A stretch of 64,000 nucleotides of DNA, from NCBI GenBank assembly GCA_006384855.1, contig VCJN01001838.1:243314-307313 (forward strand), given 5' to 3'. Origin of the DNA: Tetraselmis striata (Eukaryota > Chlorophyta > Chlorodendrophyceae > Chlorodendrales > Chlorodendraceae). The position numbers and the translations under genes are program-made. This document shows positions 1 through 9,443 of the stretch, in pieces (positions within the stretch are counted from its first letter, which is position 1; each line of letters starts with the position of its first letter). A model generated the notes under the pieces. The model had not been told where the DNA came from, did no database searches, and was given only the letters and a program-made list of their open reading frames with translations.

Positions 1-99
1 CACCGGTTTTCTGCAGAGATGAAGGATGAGGCAACAGAAGCTCAAGACCGAGAATTATTAGAAAAAGATATAGTTACAATGATTAGTTCCAGTGATTAG
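1..99 (+). CDS. 3' end of an unidentified ORF (partial)
   Basis: Frame 1 is open from the window edge to a TAG at 97-99, giving about 32 residues that end in ...EKDIVTMISSSD. The stretch is acidic and lysine-rich and reads as coding, but it is too short to assign to a family. The AT-richer sequence after it looks like the 3' flank of a mobile element, so this may be the tail of a transposon protein. It could also be a chance frame. Confidence 0.35.
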   Translation, partial: HRFSAEMKDEATEAQDRELLEKDIVTMISSSD

Positions 100-841
100 T
101 AATTGGTAGTTGGATCCGTTAGGGGACCCAACTGCCAGCAGACCTGGGGCTGCCCCCAGGGCTGTCTAGAAACGCAGTGCGTTCGTTAGAAACGGCTCAC
201 TAGCCGGGTCAGCCGGGGCTGTTCCTCTGTTGAGTAGTAATAGATTACACTGGTATGTTACTGATCTACTGATCTGACTAAAAGGCCACCAGCTGCAGTG
301 TTAGGCAGACTGCACTGCCCACTGAGAGCTGCATGTGTTGCGCCGATATTCGGCAGTAGTACTTAGGTATAGTACATACATGGCATAATGTATTAAGGAG
401 CTGAGAGCTCCCCCAGGAGCCCAGCTCCTAGAGAGCCATCAGCAAGCATGTGGCGAACATGCCCACTCTACAATGACCTCATATGGTCATGCAACTCTGG
501 GCACCACCTCAGGAAGTAGTTTAGAGACAGGAGCCGCCAGAATGGTGCTCCACAACATGCTTTATATACTATAATACAGCAGTGCCAAGGTGCACCAGCT
601 AGCATCCCCAGCAGAGCCCGTAGCCGGCAGATGTAGCTGCTGATAATACTAAGGGCTCTGTTGAGTCCGGAGGACTGCAACATATTCTAAGCCACCCGCA
701 GCTGCTGCTTGTCTGCAAGGCAACATGCACCAACTGCAAAATCATCACAACAGCCAGTATTTTCAGTATCTGTAACCACCAGCGTAACAAGTCACCATGA
801 AACTGCGCCTCGCCCCACTACACGACCGTGCATAATCTGCC
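100..841. other. Non-coding stretch, no gene recognised
   Basis: No open frame longer than about 75 codons and no family match by eye. Several short inverted motifs occur near 390-440, around GAGCTGAGAGCTC and AGGAGCCCAGCTCCT. It may be the 3' region of the element ending at 99, but no paired LTR is visible inside the window. Confidence 0.3.
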
Positions 842-1498
842 ATGCATCATGGCTTATGGCTCTGGCGGCCCAGCCGCCGACGAATGTCACCTGGGCCGGC
901 ACGAGCCGCCACAGAGACCCTCGCCGAATTGTATGAAGAACGTGCTTACGACCTGTATGCCACCTTCACCCCAATGCAACGGGCGAGCTGGCTGCACGAC
1001 GCCGCCGAAGTCAACCGCGTTGACTGGTTCCATCTGACCAGCCTGGTGCTTCTCTCGCGGGCACTGACCCACCGCGATACCATCGCTCGACTGACAGAAG
1101 CCGACCGCACCGCGTGCTTCGACTATACGGGTCGCATTCTACGTCTCTTAGAGGACGACTCGGCCGCTCACTGTACAGCGGCACAAGTTAACGGCCGGAG
1201 GTGCCCGTACCGCAGCAGCAACGGCCTCCCCTACTGCAAGCGCCACAGCAACCACGGCCTCCCCTTGCTGGCACACATCGACGACGGTGCTACCGGACAC
1301 GGGCGCAGCGATGTGTGCTTCGGCTGCGGGCAGCCGAGCGACAACCATTTCTCCGACGAGGAAGCCGACTGCGTCTACACTTTCGCCTGCACTACTACTT
1401 GCGCCGCCTGCATCGCGGCTGCCTGCGCCGCCGGGGCACCGGAAGCTGACCTCCCTTCAGCCGCCAGAGTAAACCATAGATCAGGTGGTGCTCTGTGA
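842..1498 (+). pseudogene. Cys-rich open frame at the start of the degenerate retroelement
   Basis: A 218-codon open frame. Residues ~120-140 contain a CPYR..YCKRH pattern and residues ~155-195 a run of cysteine pairs (CFGCGQ, CTTTCAACIAAAC) that could bind zinc. No known domain is recognised. The start at 842 is only the first ATG in the frame. Its position upstream of gag-like and RT fragments suggests it belongs to the same element, but a fragment of an unrelated gene cannot be excluded. Confidence 0.35.
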
Positions 1499-1676
1499 CT
1501 GCTGTCCCGGCGTGCGCGACCGTTGGGTGTAAATCCTCACCGACGAGGTTACGGAATCGGGCGAACCGGCTGTCCGACAGTACTATTGCCTGCCGGTACA
1601 ACCTGTCATGGCTGCTTACCGCCACGATCGATAACGGCCAGGTCCACCTGGCGGCTTAATACCCCACGATGCGAGC

Positions 1677-2612
1677 ATGCGCCGGCGCGTGGTCTCGCGG
1701 ATGGGATTACCCCCGCGAGGCTACCGCTGGCAACGCCGACAACGAGGGCTCCCACACCGGCGCCAGCCACAGCTCGGGCCGCGCCCCCGCGCTCCCGCGG
1801 CCCATGAGCCCGCGGCCCCGGCTCCGCCGTTCACCCTCACCTCTGCCGACTACAACAAACTGGTCGAGCCTGTCGCGGCCCTCACCGGCAAGGTCGACCA
1901 GGTTATTAAGGAGAACCGAACCCTTAGGGCCCAAGCCCAGGCCGGCGCGCCTCGCGCCGTCCCGCCGGCGGGTCCGAAACCCCCACCAGAGGCAGCCCTA
2001 AGCTCCTACACGACGCCCGCGGAGCTGCTCTCGTCCACATGTGCGACCACCCACCGCTGGGGCAACGCGGCCTGCCGCGCCTACATCGAATCCTACCAAG
2101 GCTCCAAGGACCACCTCGACGCGTGCGGCCGCCCCGTCCGGTCTCCAATGCACTACGCCAACCGGGCTTATGGGGCGCAACTCGACCTCTTGGCCGCAAA
2201 GCCTACTGCCGACAAGGCCCGACAGTGGCACGAGCTCCACGGCTACCAGCCCCCCGCCAACCCGTCGCAACCCCACCCCGACCGCCACCACTTGGAGGCC
2301 TACCACGTCAACATGCTCACATGGCATTGGGAGCTGCTACACGTGGTCGACTCCCCGCTCTTCCACAAATCCTCCGACGGCGAGCGGCACGTGGAGACCA
2401 TCATGAGCGTCACGAGCCGCATCCGCTTCATGCACGCCGTGCAAAGGCTTTGCGAGCACGGCGACGGCGGCCCCGCCATGAGCTGGCCCTCGGTTTGCGC
2501 GTACATGCAACGGTCCACCGCGCGTTCCTGGTCTCTCGAGAGTTGTCCCCGTGCGACCAGTGGTCCCCGCAGCTGCAGTCCAAGTAAATGGAACTGCTCC
2601 TCGAGGGGGTAG
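1677..2612 (+). pseudogene. Gag-like ORF of the degenerate retroelement
   Basis: A 311-codon frame. Residues 1-60 are Arg/Pro-rich. A segment at ~55-85 (DYNKLVEPVAALTGKVDQV) looks like a short coiled coil. After it come a His/Trp-rich region (~130-260) and a C-terminus that drifts into low-complexity sequence after ~280, probably past a frameshift. Position before an RT and a basic, Pro-rich N-terminus fit a capsid protein, but no zinc knuckle is seen. The gag assignment is inference from context. Confidence 0.4.
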
Positions 2613-2764
2613 CTCCGCACATGCACGACGACCTCCAACGTCAACTCATCTCCGGCGCGCGTCACCCTCAACACCAATTGGTTTGACGAGCTCCGCGGCA
2701 CCGCAAGCCGCTCCCGGGCACAAAACCCACCTACCCCAGGCCGCACCAACCCGAACCCTGCCCC

Positions 2765-3307
2765 GTGGGGCCCCAAGGCATGCGCCTACCACCTCGGCGA
2801 CCACAGGACCAGCCAGCACCCGGCGGAAGAGCCGATTACCCAACCATGGCCCAAGTGCCGTCACCTTCACGCGCTGCTTGGCAAGCTAGCCACCTCATGC
2901 CCCGCCGGGCCCCCCGCGGACTAGTGACAAGGGCAGACATGGGGCCCGTGGAGCTCGGGTCTCACAGATTCTACCCCTTTAGCTCACCGCTATCCGCTCT
3001 GCTGCTGCGCAAGTTTGGCATCGACCACGCCCTACTGATCGTCCGGACCTTCGCGGCGGCTAACGTCCACATCCATGCAGCCTATGCCGACCTGGGCGGC
3101 TCTGACTCAAGGCCCATCTAATATGCTGACGGCACGGCTTCTCAGAAGCTGATGCTCGCCCAGCTTGCTGCCGGACTCTGTCTGACTGCCGCTTCGCCTC
3201 GTGCTCCTAAAGCCGAGCTACTAGCCTTTCTTGACGGGCTCCGCATCGTGCGGCGCTCCTTCAAACCCTCCGGCTCCCGCGAGGCCGCGAACCGCCGCTA
3301 CATGTAG
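2765..3307 (+). pseudogene. Retroelement ORF interrupted by an in-frame TAA
   Basis: The frame reads through ...FGIDHALLIVRTFAAANVH... to a TAA at 3,119-3,121. It then continues in the same frame with good coding texture (YADGTASQKLMLAQLAAG...) to a TAG at 3,305-3,307. A single nonsense change therefore splits one ancestral frame. The YADG segment resembles the first acidic motif of RNase H-like folds, but this is too weak for a domain call. Confidence 0.4.
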
Positions 3308-3481
3308 CTCGGGTGCCGCGGTTGTAGCGCGCCCCACACGCTGACGTGGACCAACGCCCCACCAGCCACGCCGCTGGCTGGGCGGAATGGTACCGGGGTT
3401 CGGCCGGGGTCAACGACAGAATCCGCGGCGTCTACACGCCTGGCATCCGCGTAAACACTACAGCCATGCTGATGGGCCCAC

Positions 3482-4316
3482 ATGTGCGCCATCGGACATG
3501 AAGGCGCAGCTTCTCGAGGGCGCCCCTCTCCCGTGGACGGGCCGCCCCCCGCACTTCTGCAAAAACAACTACAAGTCGTGCTTGACCGCATCATCGCGCT
3601 CGACTTTTGTGAAGGGCCCCTTAACTATACCTCCGACCCGTGGATCGTCAACCCGATCGCGTGCATCATCAAGACGACCATACCGGCGTACAAGGTCCGC
3701 GACGTCGTGGACTTAAAACAATCCGGTGTTAATGACTTTTTAGCCGGGTTTTCTGCCATCTCAACGATATCCACGGTGTACTTGAGTCTATGCAGCCGGG
3801 GGACGCCCTCGGCAAGATTGACCTCACCGACGCCTTCTTTTGCTGGTCCACTGCCTCTTCGGACTGTGACTACTAAGGTTTCTAGCACCCGCCCACGAAG
3901 GAGTACTACCGCTACCGGCTACGTCCCGTTCGGTAATCGCAAGGCCTCTGCTATCAGGTCTTCTCTACTATGCAGTAGCGATGGGCTCATGTCATTCGCG
4001 ACATCCCTCTGTAGGAGGGTCTCCAAGTCTGCGTACCCGGGCCCCCAAGGCCTCGTGCGCGAAGTTCGACGTCGCGCGCACTTACCTGGATGATTTCCTC
4101 CTCAAGTTCGACAGCTCCTTGTCCCAATGGCATCATGGATTCATGGCTTGATGTACATGTGCGTCAACACGCTATACAAAGTACGGCCTCCCGGTCAAAC
4201 TGGCCAAAATTATACGGTTGTCGATTGGCGTCTTGGGCATTACCCTACTGCAGGTGCACATGGATGTCCTAGATGAGGTCGAACTGCCTCACCCACTCGG
4301 CATGTGATTTGATAAT
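3482..4316 (+). pseudogene. Reverse transcriptase fragment (Gypsy/DIRS-like), frameshifted
   Basis: The frame starting at 3,482 gives the N-terminal RT region (VLDRIIALDFCEGPLNY..., then a Val-Arg-Asp-Val-Val-Asp stretch). After a frameshift near 3,750 the catalytic first motif appears at 3,811-3,840 (GKIDLTDAFF). An EYYRYRLRP segment and a Gly-Asn-Arg stretch follow, equivalent to the usual y.f..lPFG region. The active-site box YLDDF lies at 4,083-4,097 in another frame. Downstream sequence reads as the RT thumb (GLPVKLAKIIRLSIGVLGIT). At least three frame changes and several stops make it non-functional. Confidence 0.65.
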
Positions 4317-4904
4317 GCGGATGGTGTTGCAGCACGCTGTGTTGGCCGCTTGTTGTGTGGCTCCGCGGCCGTGTTTCCGCTGGCCGTTCGGGTGCGTGTC
4401 GCCATTATTCGTTGGCTGCCCGCCGGCCGCCGCCATTGGGGAGCCCTCTTGCCCCGTCATCTCCGACTTGTCGACACCGAAAACATGCCGAGACCACCCC
4501 GCCACGCCGCTGCCGTCGTCACCGTCAAGGTTCACCCATTCCATGGGTAGGCACTGGTGTGTGAGGCTGGGAGTCGCGTCGTTGACTGGGTCGGGTGGAG
4601 TTGTGATGTGGGCGGCAATAGTCGTTTGCAAGCGGATGACCGCCTCACCGCCGCTATGCCGCACACCGCCACCCACCCCGCGACATGGTATGCTTTCTGG
4701 GACTTTACTGAGACCCAAGGTGGGTAACCGGCGGGGCTCGGAGGCCCTGCTGGGTCACCCGCCCTGCTATGGGCGGGCGGGGTTGCCGTGAGGACAAAAT
4801 TATAGTGAAGCGCCTAACTACGGTGGTCGGGCGGGTAGCCTGCCGTGTTCTGTTAAGCCGTTAATATATCAGGCTCTGTGGTTAAAGGGTGACAGCCGGG
4901 CGCA

Positions 4905-5775
4905 GAGTAAGAAAGACCGTATGATTGTGTATATTATCTGGTACCCTTACTACAGGCGTCAAAAGTAGTGAACGGGGTTTTAAACAGCTCAATAATAACT
5001 TGATAGATCGGTGCCCCATCGCGGTATAGCGAGCGTTTCGGTACAGGTACCAGGAAAAAATATAACAAAACAAAGCGCCTGTTTTACTTTCGGGCTGCGG
5101 CCTTAGCGTTTAAGCGACGCTCTTCGTACGGGCCCACGCCGGAGCGCAGGTTCGATTCGCAATCGGCGCATTTCCTCGTAGTGCGGCGGGCCGCCACGCG
5201 CGAGCTACGGTGCGCGGACTGAGCGCGGATTTAGCGGGCGCGGGTGCAGGTGCGGGTGCGGGTGCGACTAAGTATCGCGCACACAATTTACATTTACACT
5301 ATGATCTTATGTACTGCGCGCTTATTTTGCGATTTTTGCCATTTTATTGCTGACCGGCAATTTCCGTTTTTCCGCTGGTGTGCACGAGGAGGGGGGGGGG
5401 GGGGGGGGGGGGGTAATCGCTGATTTTTGAAGCGCATACGCCTAGCGCGGCCATAAACTCGCGACGCAAGATAGCCGCAACATCACCCTGCATTTTTCAG
5501 AGTAGGGCATGGAGATTCCTTGGACAACCCTAGATGTACACCGCGTATGTACATGCGGTGTAACGCTTTTGCATCTGGAAGGATGTAGCACTTCACCAAT
5601 GCTAGATGTAAATGTATATATATCCACCATAGGTCATCTATCGCATTCAATGTGCGACTACTGGGGCGGCTAGCTCGAGGGAAGATGAGGAGAGCGGCAA
5701 TCCGTTTGGCGACATGTGGCGTGCAACCTGCGCACGGATAGATTAAGACCCGCCCATTTCTTTTGACGCATGTCG
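4905..5775. repeat. Dispersed ~0.9-kb repeat, copy 1
   Basis: This block is repeated, with substitutions and small indels, at 6,895-7,054 plus 7,791-8,415. Shared landmarks include the GGTACAGGTACC/GGTACCGG region near 5,040, the tRNA-like stretch at 5,098-5,175, the CACACTATGATCTTATGTAC motif near 5,296 and 7,978, and ATGTAGC.TTTCACCAAT near 5,585 and 8,222. Copy 1 alone carries a run of more than 20 G at ~5,390. No ORF is conserved between the copies. Confidence 0.8.
5098..5175 (+). repeat. tRNA-like (SINE-type) segment with B-box, copy 1
   Basis: Contains GGTTCGATTCG, a near-perfect RNA polymerase III B-box, about 50 nt downstream of a weak A-box-like TTAGCGTTTAAGCG. The flanking T-stem does not pair, so this is not a working tRNA. 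The same arrangement is kept in copy 2 at 7,793-7,870. A tRNA-derived SINE head inside a larger repeat is the simplest reading. Confidence 0.4.
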
Positions 5776-6894
5776 TGGGATGCAACATATACAATACTTA
5801 TATTTTGTATTACTGCCGATTTTATAGGCAAGTCTTTTCAGTTAATTACAACTTTTTAAGTTTGGAGTGTATATGTTTCGCTTTTTGTGTCCTCCTCCCG
5901 CGCTCAAAACCTTTGACGGTCGCGCCTAGGGTTTGAGTTCGGTCCAGAGTTGTTTGCATCGTTCTATCGATACATTGTTCCATTTGCGATAGAGTGTATT
6001 CTCAAAGCCGCGGAAGGCTTAGAATCTTACGCCCCGCGGCGAGTCCTAAATCATGTTCTGCATATTCTCGATATAGGCTCAAATCTGCGGAGCATGGCGG
6101 AGGTGCGCGCACCACTGTGACGTGCGGAACTTTTTGCCATGTCAACTGTTGTTATTTTTGCCATATGCGGAGAGGCGCCGTCCTCATAGACCGTGAACGG
6201 CAACCCGCCAAAGAGCCGCGCACCTCTAGGAACGACGAGTATATGCTTAATCACCCGCATTGTAATTAGAATCAATGAATAACTATGCGGCCACTGCGGG
6301 TGATCACGCAAGGGGCGTTCTACATCCTACCATGATGTTGATTACGAGGTGAGTCTGTTAGTCTGTCTGTCTATCTGTCGCCGACTTTCGGAACGATTTC
6401 ACATAGATTATTAGATAGATCGACAATGTATCTGTTATAGACTCCGTCATAATTCATCCGCGCACACCAAAATATTCGCAGCGCTTTTCTGCCGACTACC
6501 GTACATGTACCGGTCGGCCGCCCGCCCGGCCGACCGGCCGCCGCCGGTCGGGTAGGTCGTCCTTGTTCCTCAGGTCTACGGGGCGGGCATGGCGCGAAGT
6601 GCCGAGCCCGCCGCGTGGACCGGGCCCTCACGCCGGACGCCGTCGTTCGTCCGTCGCCGGACGCCGGACGACCGTCGCCCGTCCGTCAACGGACGCCGGG
6701 CCCCGTTTAGGCGGGTCGGCGGACGCGGGGCTGTACAATGTAGCGACTACTACGCTTTATCCTTGCGGCTCTCTGGATTCCACACTCCTGCAATGGGTCA
6801 ACTTGTATCACATACATCCTTGGGTTGTAGCATGATGTATATGTGTCATGCAAGTGGCGCGCACACAAATGAAAGCTAAAAGTTAACGTACAGC
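5776..6894. other. Intergenic sequence, no gene recognised
   Basis: No convincing ORF. 6,490-6,720 is extremely rich in CCGG/GGCCG palindromic words and CGTCCG/GGACG words, a GC-rich degenerate repeat. The rest is unique AT-richer sequence as far as can be seen. Confidence 0.5.
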
Positions 6895-7054
6895 CAAAAT
6901 GAGTAACACCATATCATACTACACGCGTCAAAAATAATGATCGTGCGGTCGTTAAGCTCAATTTCAAATCGGCGCCCCATCAGCACGCGGTATAGCAAGC
7001 TGTTCGGTACCGGTTCGGTACATCACTGTTACACTGCTACTTTCGGGCTGCGGC

Positions 7055-7790
7055 TGTAAGAATATCGCGCAAAACGCACCAGGCACTGGGTACCCACATG
7101 GGGATTTGTTGGGTACATATCCTTACACCCCCCCCCCCCCCCTAGGATGGAGGACCTCCTCCAGCAACGTTTCGGCTTGGATTCGGTGGCGATCCGCATT
7201 GGCCGGGTCGTCCAACATGCGGGATATCATATATCATATCATATCATATCATATCATATCATATCATATCATATCATATCATATCATATCATATCATATC
7301 ATATCATATCATATCATATCATATCATATCATATCATATCATATCATATCATATCATATCATATCATATCATATCATATCATATCATATCATATCATATC
7401 ATCATATCTTATCATATCATATCATATCATATCATATCATATCATATCATATCATATCATATCATATCATATCATATCATATCATATCATATCATATCAT
7501 ATCATATCATATCATATATCTCTCCACGGGATCGAGCCCGGACCTTATGCGCGCGTAGAAGCACCAAATGTGAGGGAAGGTGCGCGTGGTGGAGAGAGTG
7601 AGTGCTATTCCACGGGTGTGATGGTGGAGTAGGATCTGATTACATGCCGACAGGCGCCGTGCCTGATATATCATGTGGCGTGATATGGCCGACAGGGCGC
7701 GGGCGCAGCCCGTCATCAGACGGGCGCGCGCTACGCGCCTAATGTGCTATGATGATTATGATTAGTGAGGGTATAGGATATATCCTCACA
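7055..7790 (-). mobile_element. 736-bp LTR-retrotransposon-derived insertion (TRIM-like) carrying an ATATC array
   Basis: The insertion begins TG and ends CA and is flanked by a 5-bp target duplication (GCGGC). Read on the minus strand, an LTR of 222 bp (7,790 to 7,569) runs from TGTGAGGATATATCC to CCTCACA. It is followed by a primer-site-like TTTGGTGCTTCTAC, a short internal region with a T-arm-like GGGCTCGATCCC, the satellite, and a 15-G polypurine tract (7,142-7,128). The last part is a 73-bp terminal segment (7,127-7,055) with ends TGTAAGG...CTTACA. The 222-bp LTR is clearly related to the one at 63,163-63,377, in opposite orientation. There is no coding capacity, so it is non-autonomous. 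Confidence 0.7.
7225..7519. repeat. (ATATC)n pentanucleotide array
   Basis: About 58 tandem copies of ATATC with one short irregularity near 7,400 (ATCATCATATCTTATC). It lies inside the non-autonomous LTR-type insertion. Because 5 is not a multiple of 3, it is open in several frames as a meaningless Ile-Ser-Tyr-His repeat. Confidence 0.95.
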
Positions 7791-8415
7791 GCGGCCTTAG
7801 CTTTTAAGCAACGCTCTTCGTACGCGCACACGCCCGTGCGCAGGTTCGATTCGCCATCGGCACATCTCCTCGTAATCAAGCGGGCCCGCCGCGCACGGAC
7901 CACGGTGTGCGGACGGACTTAACGGGCGGGGGTGCGGGTGCGACTAAGTACAGGTACCGCGCACACTAATTTACAGCCACACTATGATCTTATGTACTGC
8001 GTGCTTACATTGCGATTTTTGCGCATTTCATCGTTGACCGGCAATTTCCGTTTCTCCGGGGCGCACTAGCGGGCGGGTATCGCCGAGGTATGAAGAGCAT
8101 ACGCCAACCGCGGCCATGGGCAAGATAGCCGCAACATAGTAGGGCATATGTCTACCTAGATAACCCTGCCTCGATGTACACCGCGTCCATGCGATGAAAC
8201 GCATCTACATCTGGCAAGATGTAGCATTTCACCAATTCTAGATGTAAATGCGTTTATGTCCACCGTACGCCATCGCATTCATTGTGGACTACTAGGGGCG
8301 GCCAGCTCGAGGGAAGTTGAGGAGAGCACCAATCGGTTTGGTGACATGTGGCGTGCAGCTTGCGCACGGATTAAGACCCAACCGTTCATTTAATTTTGAC
8401 TCATGTAGGGCAGAC

Positions 8416-9443
8416 CGCGACGCCCGCTCGCGGACTATCATTTGTACGGTTTTCGTGTTTTACGGTTTGGCAGCAGCGCCCGACACCCCCGTCCGATACA
8501 GGTGAGGGTACCGCGCAAGCACCGAATCTTACCGGTAGGAGGCTTTTTAGGCGGCTTGCTGTGTTGATTCCCAAATTCTGGGAAACTGCCCTTTTTGTAA
8601 TTCACACCGGTATCCAGTAGTACCGGTACCGTACCTCCGGCACTGTCAGAACCTGTACTGGTGTGAATTAAAAAAAAGCTAGTGAGAAATTCACCGCCAG
8701 TACCCGTACTGGAAGTATATCTCATACGATGAGTAGTACAGTAAGGTCAAATATAAGGGTACCGTACCCGTAGTAGTGGTCACAATATACGGGTACGGGT
8801 GGTACGGACATACGATACCTCTCCCCGAGAACGTTCGCGAAATCGCTGATTTAATTTGCGTCTGGCTTGCTGACGTAAATATCGGATTATTTCGCAAAGC
8901 CGTAACTATAAACGTTATCATGCTTATTACGGGTGCCATCACATCATGCCTCTGCTAATGGAGTATGTGGGGGAACACAGACGTGGCATGCTGCGCTAAC
9001 ATGTTCGGCCTGGCCGCTGTATGCACGGTCACGGCTGATCTGTGCATGCGGAGGCACGAACAATATTACATTTGATATTTCCGCCGCCTACGAAGTGGCA
9101 TTCACTACAACTAATCTGCCGTCGATCCGGTCAGCGGTTGTCACGCAATTCCGTGATGCTGCCAAATGCAGCAGCGCGAGAAGCGGCGCGTCATGTGGAG
9201 CGTGCACCACAGCCTTCTTCTCCCGGGTGCCCGAAGCTCCGGCGGATAAAGCTAAGTGTCACATGCTCACTCATACATAACCGTACATCCTGGCAGTATG
9301 GACTACCCATCTGCAATGCCTCCACACAGTCCACATATAAAGACGCCTCACGTGTCTAGCACCGGTCTACGCCGTACCCCCCTCACCCCCCCCTAGAAGC
9401 ACCTCCTAGCAGACCACGGTGAGAGTGCCGCAGTGCTGCGCGC
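8416..9443. other. Intergenic sequence with a short inverted-repeat (MITE-like) element
   Basis: No confident gene. Near 8,592-8,612 the sequence TTTTTGTAATTCACACCGGT is followed about 50 bp later by its inverse (ACTGGTGTGAATTAAAAAAA, ~8,658-8,677). The same word recurs inverted at ~54,792-54,812, so it is probably the terminus of a small MITE family. Three short overlapping frames between 8,776 and 9,360 have no recognisable domain. Confidence 0.45.

Larger units (their letters stand above)
842..4720 (+). mobile_element. Degenerate retroelement (gag-like ORFs followed by reverse transcriptase)
   Basis: A ~3.9-kb block of plus-strand coding-like sequence is broken by stops and frameshifts. 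It runs from a Cys-rich and gag-like part (842-2,612) through a broken middle (2,765-3,307) to a recognisable reverse transcriptase (3,482-4,316), with a last open fragment to 4,729 (...TWYAFWDFTETQGG then stop). The RT motifs (DLTDAFF, then YLDDF) are of the Gypsy/DIRS kind. No LTRs, inverted termini or tyrosine recombinase could be assigned, so the order (Gypsy or DIRS) stays open. It is clearly inactive. Confidence 0.65.
6895..8415. repeat. Dispersed ~0.9-kb repeat, copy 2, split by an LTR-type insertion
   Basis: 6,895-7,054 matches 4,905-5,100 of copy 1, and 7,791-8,415 matches 5,095-5,775. The two halves are separated by a 736-bp insertion (7,055-7,790) flanked by the 5-bp direct repeat GCGGC at 7,050-7,054 and 7,791-7,795. 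Copy 1 gives the uninterrupted site. The tRNA-like B-box segment is at 7,793-7,870. Confidence 0.8.

Noticed and set aside
7106-7632. Open frames of 150-161 codons reading Ile-Ile-Ser-Tyr-His repeats
   Set aside because: Produced entirely by the ATATC array; no real protein signal on either side.
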